A stretch of DNA of 64,000 nt from Streptomyces sp. LBL (GTDB taxonomy: Bacteria; Actinomycetota; Actinomycetes; Streptomycetales; Streptomycetaceae), in NCBI RefSeq assembly GCF_029893585.1, contig NZ_JARXYX010000008.1:227773-291772 (forward strand), read 5' to 3'. Position 1 is the stretch's first letter. Each line of letters begins with the position of its first letter. The notes below the pieces were generated by a model. It was not told the origin of the DNA and did no database searches. It worked only from the letters and a program-made list of their open reading frames with translations. Both the position numbers and the translations under genes were made by a program. Below, piece after piece: positions 33,235 to 42,518 of this stretch.

Positions 33235-36012
33235 GTGATCAACCACTGGCACAGTGCGGCCGGTCCTGACCGACCGGTGCAGACGCTGTTCGGTCGTGCC
33301 GCCTCCGTCGCGTACGTCGTCGACACCGCCACCTCACCGGAGAACGCCTCACTGATCCTGGTCACAGGCCCGGTCGGCATCGGGCGTAGCGCAGTGCTCG
33401 CCGCCGTCCGGGACGAGCTCACCACGCGGGGCATCACCACCCTGATGCTGCGGGTCGCGCGCAACGAGCGTGACCGCCCCTACTCCTTCGCTTCCCGGCT
33501 GTCCGCCGAGATCGTAGCCCTGAACCGGGGCGGCGACGCCAGGCGCACGGCGAAGGCCGCCACGCCGGCACCGCGGCCGGACGCCGGCCGTCAGGCCGCC
33601 ACCGAGCTGCGATCGGCCATCGCCTCGTGCGACAAGCTCACCGTCCTCATCGACGACGCGCAATGGATCGACCCGGGTTCCCGTGCCGTGCTGCTGCCGA
33701 TGGTTCGCACGCTGGCGAGAGGCCCGGTCACGTTCGTGGGTGCGCTCCGCCCCTCACCGGCCGACCCGGCGGGCGACCGGGCCGCGCTGGACCAACTGCG
33801 CGCCGCCGGTCTCGCCGAGGTGGTGTCGCTGCGTCCGCTGCGCGAGTCGGAGGTCCGTGCACTGGTCACCCAGCAGTTACAGGCCAAGCCGTCGGCCTCG
33901 CTGCTCACCTACCTGCGAGGGGAATGCCGGGGCAGGCCCGCCGCCGTGCTCACTGCCGTGGCGGGGCACCGGCGGAGCGGTTCGCTGGGCGTCTTCGACG
34001 GACACGCCTACCTCACGTCGCCCGAACGGCCGCCCTTACTGCCCGCAGGCTTACCGCCGGTCGAGTATCTGCAGCAACTGGGCGGACTGGTCTGGCCGGT
34101 GGCCAAGGCGATGTCCGTGCTGCATCCACTGGGTTGCGCGGCGACCGGGTTGATCGCCGAGGCGGTGGGCACCGATGAGGACAAGGTCCGCGAGGCACTG
34201 GCCGAGCTGTGCGCCGAGGGGATACTGCGGCCCGGGCCCGGGCCGGGCCACTGGAGGTTCCGACTGCCGCTGCTCGCGTCCGCGCTGACCACCTGCCTCG
34301 GGCCGTACGAGCAGCGCAGGCTCGCCCAGTTGGCGGTCACCGCGATCTGGGCGGGTGATGCCGGAGCGGACGACCGGTACCTCGCCGAGCAACTGGTCAC
34401 CGCGGGCCGGTTCGTGGACTCCCGGCGGGCATCCGGCGAACTGCTCGCCATGGGCACCGCCGCCATGCTGGACGACGGGTACTTCGCGGAACGCTGGCTG
34501 CGCGCCGCCATCGACCTGATCACCGAGCCGGACCTGCGCGCCCAGGCGCTGCAAGCGCACGCCGCCACCTGTTGCATCCATCTGTGGTACGCCGACGCCA
34601 TGGCCAGCGCGTGGAAGGTGCTGTCCGGCCATGCCGACCTGGTCACCCCGGAGGCGCTGCTCGAAATGGAGATGATCTACGTCGTCTCGCTCGGCGCGAC
34701 CTTCGACACGGCAGCGCTCACCGAGATCTGCAACGGCGGCTGGCGCTCGCTGCCGGGCGCGGAAGGGCATCGGGTCCTCACCCGGTGCGTCGCTCTGTGT
34801 CACCTGGACCGCTGGCTGGAGGCGGACGAGCATCTGACGGCCCACCAGGACCTCTGGAGTCAGGACAACGATGTCGTCGCCGCGTTGGGCCTGCTCCTCA
34901 GCGAGTGCATCGGGGCGTACCTCGGCAGAACCGCGCCGTTCGACGAGGCCGTCGCCGCTCCGCTCAGCGGGCCCCTGTGGACGTTGGGGGCGCGGCATCG
35001 CTTCGAACGGTTGTCGCAGCTGGCCCGGGTACTGATGGCCTTCGGCGACCTGGACCGGGCGGAGCGGCTGCTGGCGGCACACGAGCTGCCCTCCGGATAC
35101 CGGCCCGTTCCCGACCGGGTGGTGGCGGACGGCCAGGGCGGGCGCTGGGACCCGGCACTCAACCTGGCACGGGTGGGCCTGGCCACCGGCCTCTCGGTCG
35201 GCGACCTGCCCGTCCACACCCTGATGTGCCGGGAGACGAGCGTCATCCTCGGTGCGCGCGGCCGGCTGGCCCGAGCCCGGGAGGTGATCGAGAGGGCGCG
35301 GACCGTGCAGCCCGTGATGCTGCACCTGCTGGCCGTGCCGGAGGCGTACCTGGACCACGCCCTGGGCGCGACCGAGCGTGCCGGCCGGGTCATCGCGGAC
35401 GGGCTCGCCCTGGCGGTCGAGCGCGGCCTGGTCATCGGCACGGACGAACTGTGGCTGATGAGGGCCGTGTCGGAACTGGCCGCAGGCGATCCGGTCGCGG
35501 CACAGCGGTGCGTGGACGAGGTGCACAGGGTCGCCGAGCTGCTCGGTACCGGCCGGGCCCGGGTGTGCCGGCTGCTCGCCACCGCCGTGGTGCACCAGGA
35601 CCGCGCGGCCGCGGCGGAGGCGGTACGGCTCGCCCGGCGGCGCGCACAGCCGATGGAGCAGGCCAACACCATCGGCACGGTGGTCCGCCACGGGCTGGCC
35701 GACCCGTCGCTGCTGCACGAGGCGTACGCGCTGTACGGCGATCTCGACGCGCTCCTGCCCAGGGCACAGCTGCGGAACCTCATGCGCGAGCACAAGGTCA
35801 CCATGCCGCGCCAGAGCCTCACCATCGCGGAGAACGAGCGACTGCTCGCCACCCTGGTCACCGAAGGGCTGACCAACCGCGAACTGGCGGTCGTGCTCGG
35901 CGGCAGCGAGAAGAGCGTGGAGAGCCGGCTGGGCAGACTGTTCAAACGCACCCGATACCGTTCCCGGGTCGAACTCGCCTCCGCGATACTGACCGGCGAG
36001 TACCCTGCCTGA
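33235..36012 (+). CDS. Giant LuxR-family ATPase regulator (LAL type), second copy
   Basis: 925 residues. Walker A VTGPVGIGRSAVL again has Arg (R51) instead of Lys; Walker B is LTVLIDDAQWIDPGSRAVLLP. C-terminal LuxR helix-turn-helix: AENERLLATLVTEGLTNRELAVVLGGSEKSVESRLGRLFKRTRYRSRVEL. The middle is TPR-like and rich in Leu and Ala. GTG start after GGTGAG. Three TTA codons (33877, 34036, 34051). Divergent from the first LAL gene, so the two probably share control and may act as a pair. It forms the right edge of the terpenoid cluster. Confidence 0.85.
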   Translation: MINHWHSAAGPDRPVQTLFGRAASVAYVVDTATSPENASLILVTGPVGIGRSAVLAAVRDELTTRGITTLMLRVARNERDRPYSFASRLSAEIVALNRGGDARRTAKAATPAPRPDAGRQAATELRSAIASCDKLTVLIDDAQWIDPGSRAVLLPMVRTLARGPVTFVGALRPSPADPAGDRAALDQLRAAGLAEVVSLRPLRESEVRALVTQQLQAKPSASLLTYLRGECRGRPAAVLTAVAGHRRSGSLGVFDGHAYLTSPERPPLLPAGLPPVEYLQQLGGLVWPVAKAMSVLHPLGCAATGLIAEAVGTDEDKVREALAELCAEGILRPGPGPGHWRFRLPLLASALTTCLGPYEQRRLAQLAVTAIWAGDAGADDRYLAEQLVTAGRFVDSRRASGELLAMGTAAMLDDGYFAERWLRAAIDLITEPDLRAQALQAHAATCCIHLWYADAMASAWKVLSGHADLVTPEALLEMEMIYVVSLGATFDTAALTEICNGGWRSLPGAEGHRVLTRCVALCHLDRWLEADEHLTAHQDLWSQDNDVVAALGLLLSECIGAYLGRTAPFDEAVAAPLSGPLWTLGARHRFERLSQLARVLMAFGDLDRAERLLAAHELPSGYRPVPDRVVADGQGGRWDPALNLARVGLATGLSVGDLPVHTLMCRETSVILGARGRLARAREVIERARTVQPVMLHLLAVPEAYLDHALGATERAGRVIADGLALAVERGLVIGTDELWLMRAVSELAAGDPVAAQRCVDEVHRVAELLGTGRARVCRLLATAVVHQDRAAAAEAVRLARRRAQPMEQANTIGTVVRHGLADPSLLHEAYALYGDLDALLPRAQLRNLMREHKVTMPRQSLTIAENERLLATLVTEGLTNRELAVVLGGSEKSVESRLGRLFKRTRYRSRVELASAILTGEYPA

Positions 36013-36146
36013 CACTCCCCCCGCTACCAGCTCCTACGGCAGTGAGGGCGCCCTCTGCGACTCCGGATGAGGAACTGTCGGCCCGCGGCTGGGTCACGTA
36101 TCGAACAGCACTCACCTCGCGCGGCACACCGCGGGCGTCCTTCGGG

Positions 36147-37685
36147 TCAGGTACCGGCCAGGGGGTTCGGGAGGGGGAGGTAGCGCGCGTCGGCGCCGTC
36201 CGCGCCGGTCCAGCGCAACAGCAGGTTCGTCTTGCCGGGCAGGGTGGGCGAGGTGAGCAGGGCGGCGATCTCGGGGAGGTCGTGCCGGGCCAGCTCGCGG
36301 CGGACGGCGGGCCAGGGGGCGAACCCGGGGTGGCGTTCGGCCAGGGCCGCGGCGACCTCGGCGAGGTGGTTGACGACCAGGCAGTACACCAGCCGCTCCC
36401 AGCCGGCCGCCCGGGACACCTCCGGCACCACCTTGAGGCCCTCGGCGTCCCGGAACAGCGCCTGCACGGGTGTCCCGTCGGCGTCGACGGCGACCAGCGT
36501 GTTCTGCAGGTGCGCCTCGAGTACGACACCGTGGTCGGCGAAGACCGCCAGGGCGGGCGGCACCACCTGGGCCAGGTAGGCCTCCCACCAGGCCGCCGGG
36601 TCCTTCGCCCCGTCGAGCGGGCTGCCGTCGAAGCCCTCGACCAGACCGGCGGCGAGCAGCGGGGTCGCGCCGGGCCGGAGATGGCCGCGCAGTCCGTCGC
36701 GGACCAGGACGGCGAGTTCCTCGAAGGCGAAGTCCGCGGTGCGGTAGCCGGTGTCGCTCAGCCAGGCCGCCGGACCGTCGACCGCGGCGAAGGCGTTGCG
36801 GGCCGCCGTGTCCGTGCGGCGGAGTTTCAGCAGGTCGTGGCGCCAGAGCCGGCGGATGTCGTTGGTGATGCGCACATCGAGGCTGAATTTCAGGAAGAGG
36901 TCGCGGTCGGGCGCGTACAGCGTGCGGATCGCGGCCGTCGGCCAGGCCTCGAAGCCGGTCGTACCCAGTGTGATCAGGCGGCCGTCGGCGTAGGCCGGCC
37001 CGAGGTCGAGCAGGTCGAGCTGCCAGGGGTGGGCGGGGAGCAGCCGGTAGCCGGGCGGGGCCTCGCCCAGCGTGTCGAGGGCCGAGGTGTCGCCCTCCTC
37101 GACGACCGTGTCCTCCCGCAGCCCGAGCAGGACCAGCGGGAAGCGGGCGTGCGCCTCGGGTGCATAGGGCAGCCAGCCGGCGACGGGGCCGCCGCCCCGG
37201 GCCTTGGGCGCGGGGTGGTGGGGGTGGCCGGTGAGGAGGGACTGCTCGGAGCGCAGATACGGGTCCTCGGGCGGCGTGGCCCGGGCGCGGGCGGTGAGCA
37301 GCGCGGCGACCGCGTCCCGGCTGTCGATCATCTCCGCGGGCAGGTCGGGGTTGGACAGCCCGGTGTGCCGGACCAGTTCCTCGGCGACGAGCTTGATCAG
37401 CTCGGGGTGCCGGACGGGCCGCCAGTCGCCTCGGGTGTACACCTCGGGTTCGGCCGGCCGCCGCTGCCCGCGCACCCGCAGCAGCCTGCCCCCGGGCAGC
37501 CGGTACACCCGGTGGCCGCCGGCGTCGACGGGGTACGGCGAGACGGGCTCGGCCACCTCCCTCAGCAGGCAGTTGAGCAGGGGCGCCGCCGCGTAGGCGT
37601 CGGCGCGGGCCGCGATGCCGTCGCGCTGGGCAGCGGCGGGCTGGGCAGCGGCGGCGGGCGAGGGGAAGGGATCCAGGTGTTCCAT
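36147..37685 (-). CDS. IucA/IucC-family siderophore synthetase 1
   Basis: 512 residues. NRPS-independent siderophore synthetases adenylate a carboxylate such as citrate or succinate and couple it to an amine or hydroxylamine. Family blocks: GYRLLPAHPWQLDLL (HPWQ motif), DLFLKFSLDVRITNDIRRLW (Lys and Arg binding ATP), VVLEAHLQNTLVAVD (E-x-H-x-Q-N), and a C-terminal FhuF-like segment ending YLPLPNPLAGT. ATG after AGAGAAC. Divergent from a second synthetase, so together they may build one siderophore, but no decarboxylase, monooxygenase or exporter gene is adjacent. No canonical iron box is visible in the 105-base promoter gap. Confidence 0.9.
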   Translation of the reverse strand: MEHLDPFPSPAAAAQPAAAQRDGIAARADAYAAAPLLNCLLREVAEPVSPYPVDAGGHRVYRLPGGRLLRVRGQRRPAEPEVYTRGDWRPVRHPELIKLVAEELVRHTGLSNPDLPAEMIDSRDAVAALLTARARATPPEDPYLRSEQSLLTGHPHHPAPKARGGGPVAGWLPYAPEAHARFPLVLLGLREDTVVEEGDTSALDTLGEAPPGYRLLPAHPWQLDLLDLGPAYADGRLITLGTTGFEAWPTAAIRTLYAPDRDLFLKFSLDVRITNDIRRLWRHDLLKLRRTDTAARNAFAAVDGPAAWLSDTGYRTADFAFEELAVLVRDGLRGHLRPGATPLLAAGLVEGFDGSPLDGAKDPAAWWEAYLAQVVPPALAVFADHGVVLEAHLQNTLVAVDADGTPVQALFRDAEGLKVVPEVSRAAGWERLVYCLVVNHLAEVAAALAERHPGFAPWPAVRRELARHDLPEIAALLTSPTLPGKTNLLLRWTGADGADARYLPLPNPLAGT

Positions 37686-37790
37686 TTGTTCTCTGCGGTT
37701 CGTTCGGGCGGAGACGATCAGTATGTCTGTCGTCCCCACCTGTCGTCCCCACCTGTCGTGACATCCGATCCGTACCCGAGGAGCCCGACC

Positions 37791-39332
37791 GTGCACCGTC
37801 CCTCCACCGCCGAGACCGAGGTCGAGGTCGAGGTCGCCGACGAGCTGGCCGCCGTACGCCCCGGCCTCGTGCCGCGGTACGCGGCCGAGCTGCCCGGCGC
37901 CCGCGCGGCCGTCCTGACCCGGCTGTGGCGCGCGCTCGCCCATGAGCCGCTCCCCTGGCTCACGCAGCGAACCGCCGGCCCGGACGGGCTCACCCTGCGC
38001 CTGGCGGACGGCCGCCGACTGCACGGCCCGCGTCCGGACCCGTACGCCACTTCCGCGTACGTCACGGAGGTACGGCTCGACGAGATGGCGTACGACGATC
38101 CCGCTCAGCTGACGACCGACCTCGGCGTACCGCACGGTACGGACTTCGCCGCGGAACTCGGCCACAGCGTCGCCTCGCTGGCGCTGTCGCGGGCCGGGGC
38201 GCCGCCCCACACGCTCCAGTGGCCGGTGCATGACTGGGAGTGGGAGCAGCGGGTGGTCGACGGGCATCCGTACCACCCCGGCTGCCGTTCCCGGCCCGGT
38301 TTCTCGGTGGCCGAGCAGCTCGCGTACGGGCCCGAGCACGGGCCGGTGGTACGGCTGGGGCTGCTGCCGGTTCCGGCGGGCGAGTGTCTGGTGACGGGTG
38401 AGTGGCCGGACGAACTGCGGGACGGGGGGCGGCTGTTGGTGCCGGTGCATCCGTGGCAGGCGGAGCATGTGCTGAAGCGGACCGGCGAGGCGGGGTTCGA
38501 CGCACACCCGTTGATCGAGGCGGGGTTCGACGCACACCCGTTGATGTCGCTGCGCACGCTCGCCCGGCCGGACGGGCTTCACATCAAGACCGCGCTCAGC
38601 GCCCGGCTGACGTCGTCGGTGCGGGACATCTCCGGGTACTCGATCGCGTCGTCCGCGACCCTGTCGGCGTTCGCGGAGTCGCTGGCCGCCCGCCTGGACG
38701 GACTGCTGCACGTGACCCGCACCCTCGGCGCGGCCACCGCCAACTCTCCGGACCTGGCGGCCGTGTTGCGGGAATCCCCGCAGACCTACGTGACCCCGGG
38801 CAGCGGCGAGCGCGTGGTGCCGGTGGCCGCGCTCGGCACGACCGGGTTGCCCCACTCCCCCGGCTGGCCGGCCGACTTCGCCCGCCTCGCCCTCACCGTG
38901 GGCCTGCGGCTGCTGGACATGGGCGTGGCGCTGGAGGCGCACGGGCAGAACCTGCTCGTCGTCCTGTCCGCGTCGGGCGCCCCGCTGCGGCTCGTCTACC
39001 GGGACCTCGCCGACATCAGGGTGAGCCCGGCCCGGCTGGCCCGGCACGGCGTTCCGGTGCCGGAGCTGACCGGCCGGATCGTCACGGACGACGTGACGAC
39101 CCTGCGGCGCAAGGTGTTCGGCTCGCTGGTGGCCGGGGCACTGGCCGGTACGGCGGGTTCGGCGACGGCGCTGCGAGGGGCGCTGCAGAGCGCCGTACGG
39201 GATCTGCCGCGCACGCCCGACCTCGTCGCACTCCTCGAACAGCCGCTGCCCACAAAGGCGCTGACGCTGATGCGGCTGTCGCCGGGGACACCCGGGGACC
39301 AGTGGACCGAGCTGCCCAACCCCCTGCGCTGA
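37791..39332 (+). CDS. IucA/IucC-family siderophore synthetase 2, with a 10-residue duplication
   Basis: 513 residues, same family as the divergent neighbour. Blocks: LLVPVHPWQAEHVLKR, LHIKTALSARLTSSVRDISGYS, and VALEAHGQNLLVVLS. GTG start after GAGGAG. Right after HPWQ an exact 30-bp unit is duplicated, giving EAGFDAHPLI/EAGFDAHPLM. It lies between two ATP-site motifs, where family members normally have one copy, so activity might be altered. The leader repeats TGTCGTCCCCACC (37730-37755). Together with the other synthetase it probably serves iron uptake. Confidence 0.88.
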   Translation: MHRPSTAETEVEVEVADELAAVRPGLVPRYAAELPGARAAVLTRLWRALAHEPLPWLTQRTAGPDGLTLRLADGRRLHGPRPDPYATSAYVTEVRLDEMAYDDPAQLTTDLGVPHGTDFAAELGHSVASLALSRAGAPPHTLQWPVHDWEWEQRVVDGHPYHPGCRSRPGFSVAEQLAYGPEHGPVVRLGLLPVPAGECLVTGEWPDELRDGGRLLVPVHPWQAEHVLKRTGEAGFDAHPLIEAGFDAHPLMSLRTLARPDGLHIKTALSARLTSSVRDISGYSIASSATLSAFAESLAARLDGLLHVTRTLGAATANSPDLAAVLRESPQTYVTPGSGERVVPVAALGTTGLPHSPGWPADFARLALTVGLRLLDMGVALEAHGQNLLVVLSASGAPLRLVYRDLADIRVSPARLARHGVPVPELTGRIVTDDVTTLRRKVFGSLVAGALAGTAGSATALRGALQSAVRDLPRTPDLVALLEQPLPTKALTLMRLSPGTPGDQWTELPNPLR

Positions 39333-39377
39333 GCGGCCGTTTTGGAGACCGGCACCGCCGATCAATAAGATCCGCCG

Positions 39378-40652
39378 ATGATCACAAGTAAACGGCTGGC
39401 GGCGGGCGTCTGCGCCCTGCTCGCCGCCCTGACGGCCGGGATCGCCTTCCCGGTCGCGGCGGTCGCCGGTGAACCCACGGGCGAGACCACGCCCAAGGTC
39501 GACCTCGTCCTCGACGTGAGCGGTTCCATGCGGACCCGGGACATCGACGGCGGCACCCGGATGGCGGCCGCGAAGCAGGCCTTCAACGAGGTGCTGGACG
39601 CGACACCCGAGGAGGTCGAACTCGGCATCCGCACCCTCGGCGCCGACTACCCCGGCGACGACCGGAAGACGGGCTGCAAGGACACCGCGCAGCTCTACCC
39701 GGTCGGCCCGCTGGACCGCACGGAGGCCAAGACGGCGGTGGCGACCCTCTCCCCCACCGGCTGGACCCCGATCGGCCCGGCGCTGCTGAAGGCGGCCGAC
39801 GACCTCGACGCCGGCGCCGGCTCCAAGCGGATCGTGCTGATCAGCGACGGCGAGGACACCTGCGCCCCGCTCGACCCCTGCGAGGTGGCCCGCGAGATCG
39901 CCGCCAAGGGCATCGGACTGACCATCGACACCCTCGGCCTGGTCCCCAACGCCAAGATGCGGCAGCAGCTCAGCTGTATCGCGGAGGCGACCGGCGGGAC
40001 GTACACCTCGGTGGAGCACGCCGACGAACTCACCAACCGTGTCAACCAGTTGGTGGATCGGGCGGCCGATCCGGTGGTGACGCCGGTGGCCACTCAGGGC
40101 GCTTCGGCGTGCGCGAAGGCACCCGCACTGAAGTCCGGGCTGTACACGGACCGCGAGGAGTTCGGGCAGGAGCGCTGGTACCGGGTGGAGGTGCCGGCGG
40201 GCCAGGAACTGCGCGCCTCGGTGAGCGTGGCGGCCGACCGGGCCGTCGGCCCCTCGTACGGGGCACTGCTGCGGGCCGTCACCGGGCACGGCCGTGAGAT
40301 CGTGCGCGGGGAGGCCGCGGGCACCGGACGTACGGACATCATCTCCACCGGGCTGCGCTACCCGAAGCCCGAACGGGACGACGACGACAGTGACAAGCCG
40401 GCCGCCGAGACCGTCTGTCTCCAGGTCACCCACTCCTTCTCGCCGACCTCCGGCGTGAAGACCACGCCGGGTCTGCCGCTGGAGCTGACCGTGGACGTGG
40501 TCGACGGCCCGTCGGCCGCGAGTGACGTGGCCTCCTTCGGCCTCGGACGCGGCTGGTGGCTGCTGGGCACGCTCATCCTCACCGGCTTCCTCGCCGGTCT
40601 CGTCTGGGGCTGGCTGTCGCGCTGGCGGCTCGCGGTCTGGAGGACCAACTGA
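39378..40652 (+). CDS. Secreted/membrane von Willebrand factor A domain protein
   Basis: 424 residues. Signal peptide (about 1-30, ending VAAVAG), then a VWA domain with the metal-ion-dependent adhesion motif D46-VSGS and later TGWTPIGPAL and SDGED. A beta-rich extracellular region follows, and near the C-terminus a transmembrane helix (GWWLLGTLILTGFLAGLVWGWL) and a short basic tail. It would display the VWA domain outside the cell. The stop overlaps the next gene's ATG, so the two probably work together. Confidence 0.85.
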   Translation: MITSKRLAAGVCALLAALTAGIAFPVAAVAGEPTGETTPKVDLVLDVSGSMRTRDIDGGTRMAAAKQAFNEVLDATPEEVELGIRTLGADYPGDDRKTGCKDTAQLYPVGPLDRTEAKTAVATLSPTGWTPIGPALLKAADDLDAGAGSKRIVLISDGEDTCAPLDPCEVAREIAAKGIGLTIDTLGLVPNAKMRQQLSCIAEATGGTYTSVEHADELTNRVNQLVDRAADPVVTPVATQGASACAKAPALKSGLYTDREEFGQERWYRVEVPAGQELRASVSVAADRAVGPSYGALLRAVTGHGREIVRGEAAGTGRTDIISTGLRYPKPERDDDDSDKPAAETVCLQVTHSFSPTSGVKTTPGLPLELTVDVVDGPSAASDVASFGLGRGWWLLGTLILTGFLAGLVWGWLSRWRLAVWRTN

Positions 40653-41455
40653 TGCGGATCACACGCGTGTTGAGCGCTTCTCTGCTGATGCTCGGGCTGG
40701 CCGTGTCCCCGGCGGTCGCCGACTCCTCGCCGTCGCCGAGCGCGTCCGGCGACAGCTCGGCGCCCGCCACGGCGGGCACGTCGTTCCGAACGGCGACCGA
40801 GATCGAGCAGGGGCAGACAGCGACGGCGAACGGCTCCGCGGGCGACTACCTGTACTGGTCGTTCCCGGCGGACGCCGGCCAGCGCCCCACCGTGAAGGCG
40901 ACGGTGAAGCTGCCCGCGACGCACGCCGCCGAGACCTGGCAGATCGACGTGTACGACGGTCTGCGCCGCCGCCAGTCCTGCCAGTACGGCACGCAGACCC
41001 GCACCGCCGCGGCCGGCACCCCCTCCGTGGAGCTGGCCTGCGTCCTGCGCACGGTCCGCGCCTGGTCGGAGCAGTGGGCCAACGACCCGCTGCCCGGGAC
41101 GTACTACGTCCGGCTCACGGTCGTCGACCTCACCACCGGCGACCTGGGCCTCCCGGTCGACACGGAGGTGCGGGTCGACTCGAAGGACATCGGCGGTTCG
41201 GCCGCGGTGGACGGCTCGCTGGCCCAGCCGCTGGTTCCGGGCATCGCGGTCAAGTCCGAGGCGGAGGAGGGCGATTCGTCGGACTCCGCCGTGCTGTCCA
41301 GCATCGAGCCGGACGACGGCTGGTCCTCCGGCTGGTGGTCCGACCGGTGGGTGTGGACCGCGATCGGCGGGGTGCTGGCCGCGCTCGCGGGCGTCGGCGG
41401 GTACGCGCTGACCCGTGGGTCGGGGCGGCCGTCACGGGTGCCGCCGAGCGCCTGA
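40652..41455 (+). CDS. Secreted membrane-anchored protein partner of the VWA protein
   Basis: 267 residues. Signal peptide (about 1-23, cleavage after VSPAVA), Ser/Pro-rich linker, then a beta-sandwich-like domain (GDYLYWSFPADAGQRPTVKATVKLP) of the kind also seen in the C-terminal part of the upstream protein. A C-terminal transmembrane helix (WVWTAIGGVLAALAGVGGYAL) is followed by a short basic tail. Start TGATG overlaps the preceding stop. No enzymatic motif. The same pair occurs next to each other in other Streptomyces (from memory). Confidence 0.75.
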   Translation: MRITRVLSASLLMLGLAVSPAVADSSPSPSASGDSSAPATAGTSFRTATEIEQGQTATANGSAGDYLYWSFPADAGQRPTVKATVKLPATHAAETWQIDVYDGLRRRQSCQYGTQTRTAAAGTPSVELACVLRTVRAWSEQWANDPLPGTYYVRLTVVDLTTGDLGLPVDTEVRVDSKDIGGSAAVDGSLAQPLVPGIAVKSEAEEGDSSDSAVLSSIEPDDGWSSGWWSDRWVWTAIGGVLAALAGVGGYALTRGSGRPSRVPPSA

Positions 41456-41555
41456 CGGTACGTCAAGGGGCCCGCCGCGCCTGGGCGCGGCGGGCCATTG
41501 CCGTGCCGGTCTCCCCCACATTGCTTGCGCTGGGCCGTCAGGGCCGTCAGGACCG

Positions 41556-42173
41556 TCAGGCAGATGGCCAGCTTTGCAGGGCCATGTCGGCGACCATCTG
41601 GAGGTCGTCGCGGGTGGCGCCGCCGGCGGCTTGGACGGCGATGCCGTTCGTGACGGTCATGAGGTAGCGGGCGAGCAGTCCGGGATCGGTGTCGCGGGGC
41701 AGGTCGCCTTCGTCGACGGCTTGCTGGAACCGGTCGCGAAGGAGCGAGGCGTGCTCGTCGCGCCAGGCGATGAGGGCGTCGCGGGCTTGGCGTCCCGTGT
41801 CACCGGCAGCCAGGGAGCCCTGGACGCCGAGGCACCCGGCGGGGCAGCCGGGGTGGGTGGTGGCCCGAACGGAGCCGGCGAGGAACGCGGCGGCCACCTG
41901 CCGGGCGGTCGGCTCCTGCATGGCCCGGGCCCCATATGAAGCGGGGCCCTCGGTGTAGCGCTCCAGGGCCTTGCCGAACAGGTCCTCCTTGTTGCCGAAG
42001 GCCGCGTACATGCTGGTACGGGTGATGCCCATGGCATGGGTCAGGTCGGTGAGGCTGGCGCCTTCATAGCCCTGTTCCCAGAAGACCCGCATGGCCTGTT
42101 CGAGGGCCTCGTCGGCGTCGAAACCTCTCGGGCGGCCGATCGGCCCTTTCCGCTGCGTCTCCATGGCACCCAT
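41556..42173 (-). CDS. TetR-family transcriptional regulator
   Basis: About 205 residues. N-terminal helix-turn-helix: [51 protein letters not shown]. The C-terminal ligand domain contains [16 protein letters not shown], as in the YcdC/AcrR-like group with a conserved Cys. ATG at 42173 or 42164 (METQRKG) are both possible. A 20-bp palindrome at 42227-42246 upstream is a likely operator. The genes it once controlled may be the debris just beyond. Confidence 0.85.
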   Translation of the reverse strand: MGAMETQRKGPIGRPRGFDADEALEQAMRVFWEQGYEGASLTDLTHAMGITRTSMYAAFGNKEDLFGKALERYTEGPASYGARAMQEPTARQVAAAFLAGSVRATTHPGCPAGCLGVQGSLAAGDTGRQARDALIAWRDEHASLLRDRFQQAVDEGDLPRDTDPGLLARYLMTVTNGIAVQAAGGATRDDLQMVADMALQSWPSA

Positions 42174-42226
42174 CATACCCTTCCGTACCGTGCGGTGCAG
42201 ATATGCCACAGTTCATTCAGCATCGA

Positions 42227-42246
42227 TCAGTACTGAAATTTACTGA
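42227..42246. promoter_or_regulatory. 20-bp palindrome, candidate TetR operator
   Basis: TCAGTA (42227-42232) and TACTGA (42241-42246) are perfect inverted arms 8 bases apart, in an AT-rich stretch about 55-80 bases upstream of the TetR start codon. TCAGTACTGA (42227-42236) is itself a 10-bp palindrome. Confidence 0.6.
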
Positions 42247-42252
42247 GGTCAA

Positions 42253-42518
42253 TTACGTGGGCCCGGGAGATCGATCCGGACGACCTGGATCTGGCGCACA
42301 TCTCGTCGACGCCGGGGCGGTCCGTGCCAGGCCGGCGAGCAGCAGGTCGATCATGCGGCGAGCCTGGTAGTCGGGGAAGGTTTCGACTCCGATGCACAGG
42401 TTGCCGATGGCGAGCATGAAGTCGTAGGCGCGGATGTCCGCGTGTGTGGAGCCGGCGGCGGCGGACGCTTTCAGCAGCTGGTCGAGCACGGGCAGCAGGC
42501 GTTCGACGAACTCGTTGA
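42253..42518 (-). pseudogene. C-terminal remnant of a second TetR regulator
   Basis: Reads VNEFVERLLPVLDQLLKASAAAG then DIRAYDFMLAIGNLCIGVETFPDYQARRMIDLLLAGL, the ligand-binding C-terminal domain of a TetR protein. The DNA-binding half is missing; the sequence breaks at 42518 and runs directly into an unrelated gene fragment on the other strand. Confidence 0.7.

Noticed and set aside
34572..37790. Very long open frame running from the LAL gene region through to the siderophore synthetase on the + strand
   Set aside because: Only the part from 37791 matches a protein family; the upstream part is antisense or out of frame to real genes and open only because of high GC.
37686..40433. Upstream extension of the - strand IucA/IucC frame
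   Set aside because: It is antisense to the second synthetase and the VWA gene; family homology begins at the ATG at 37685.
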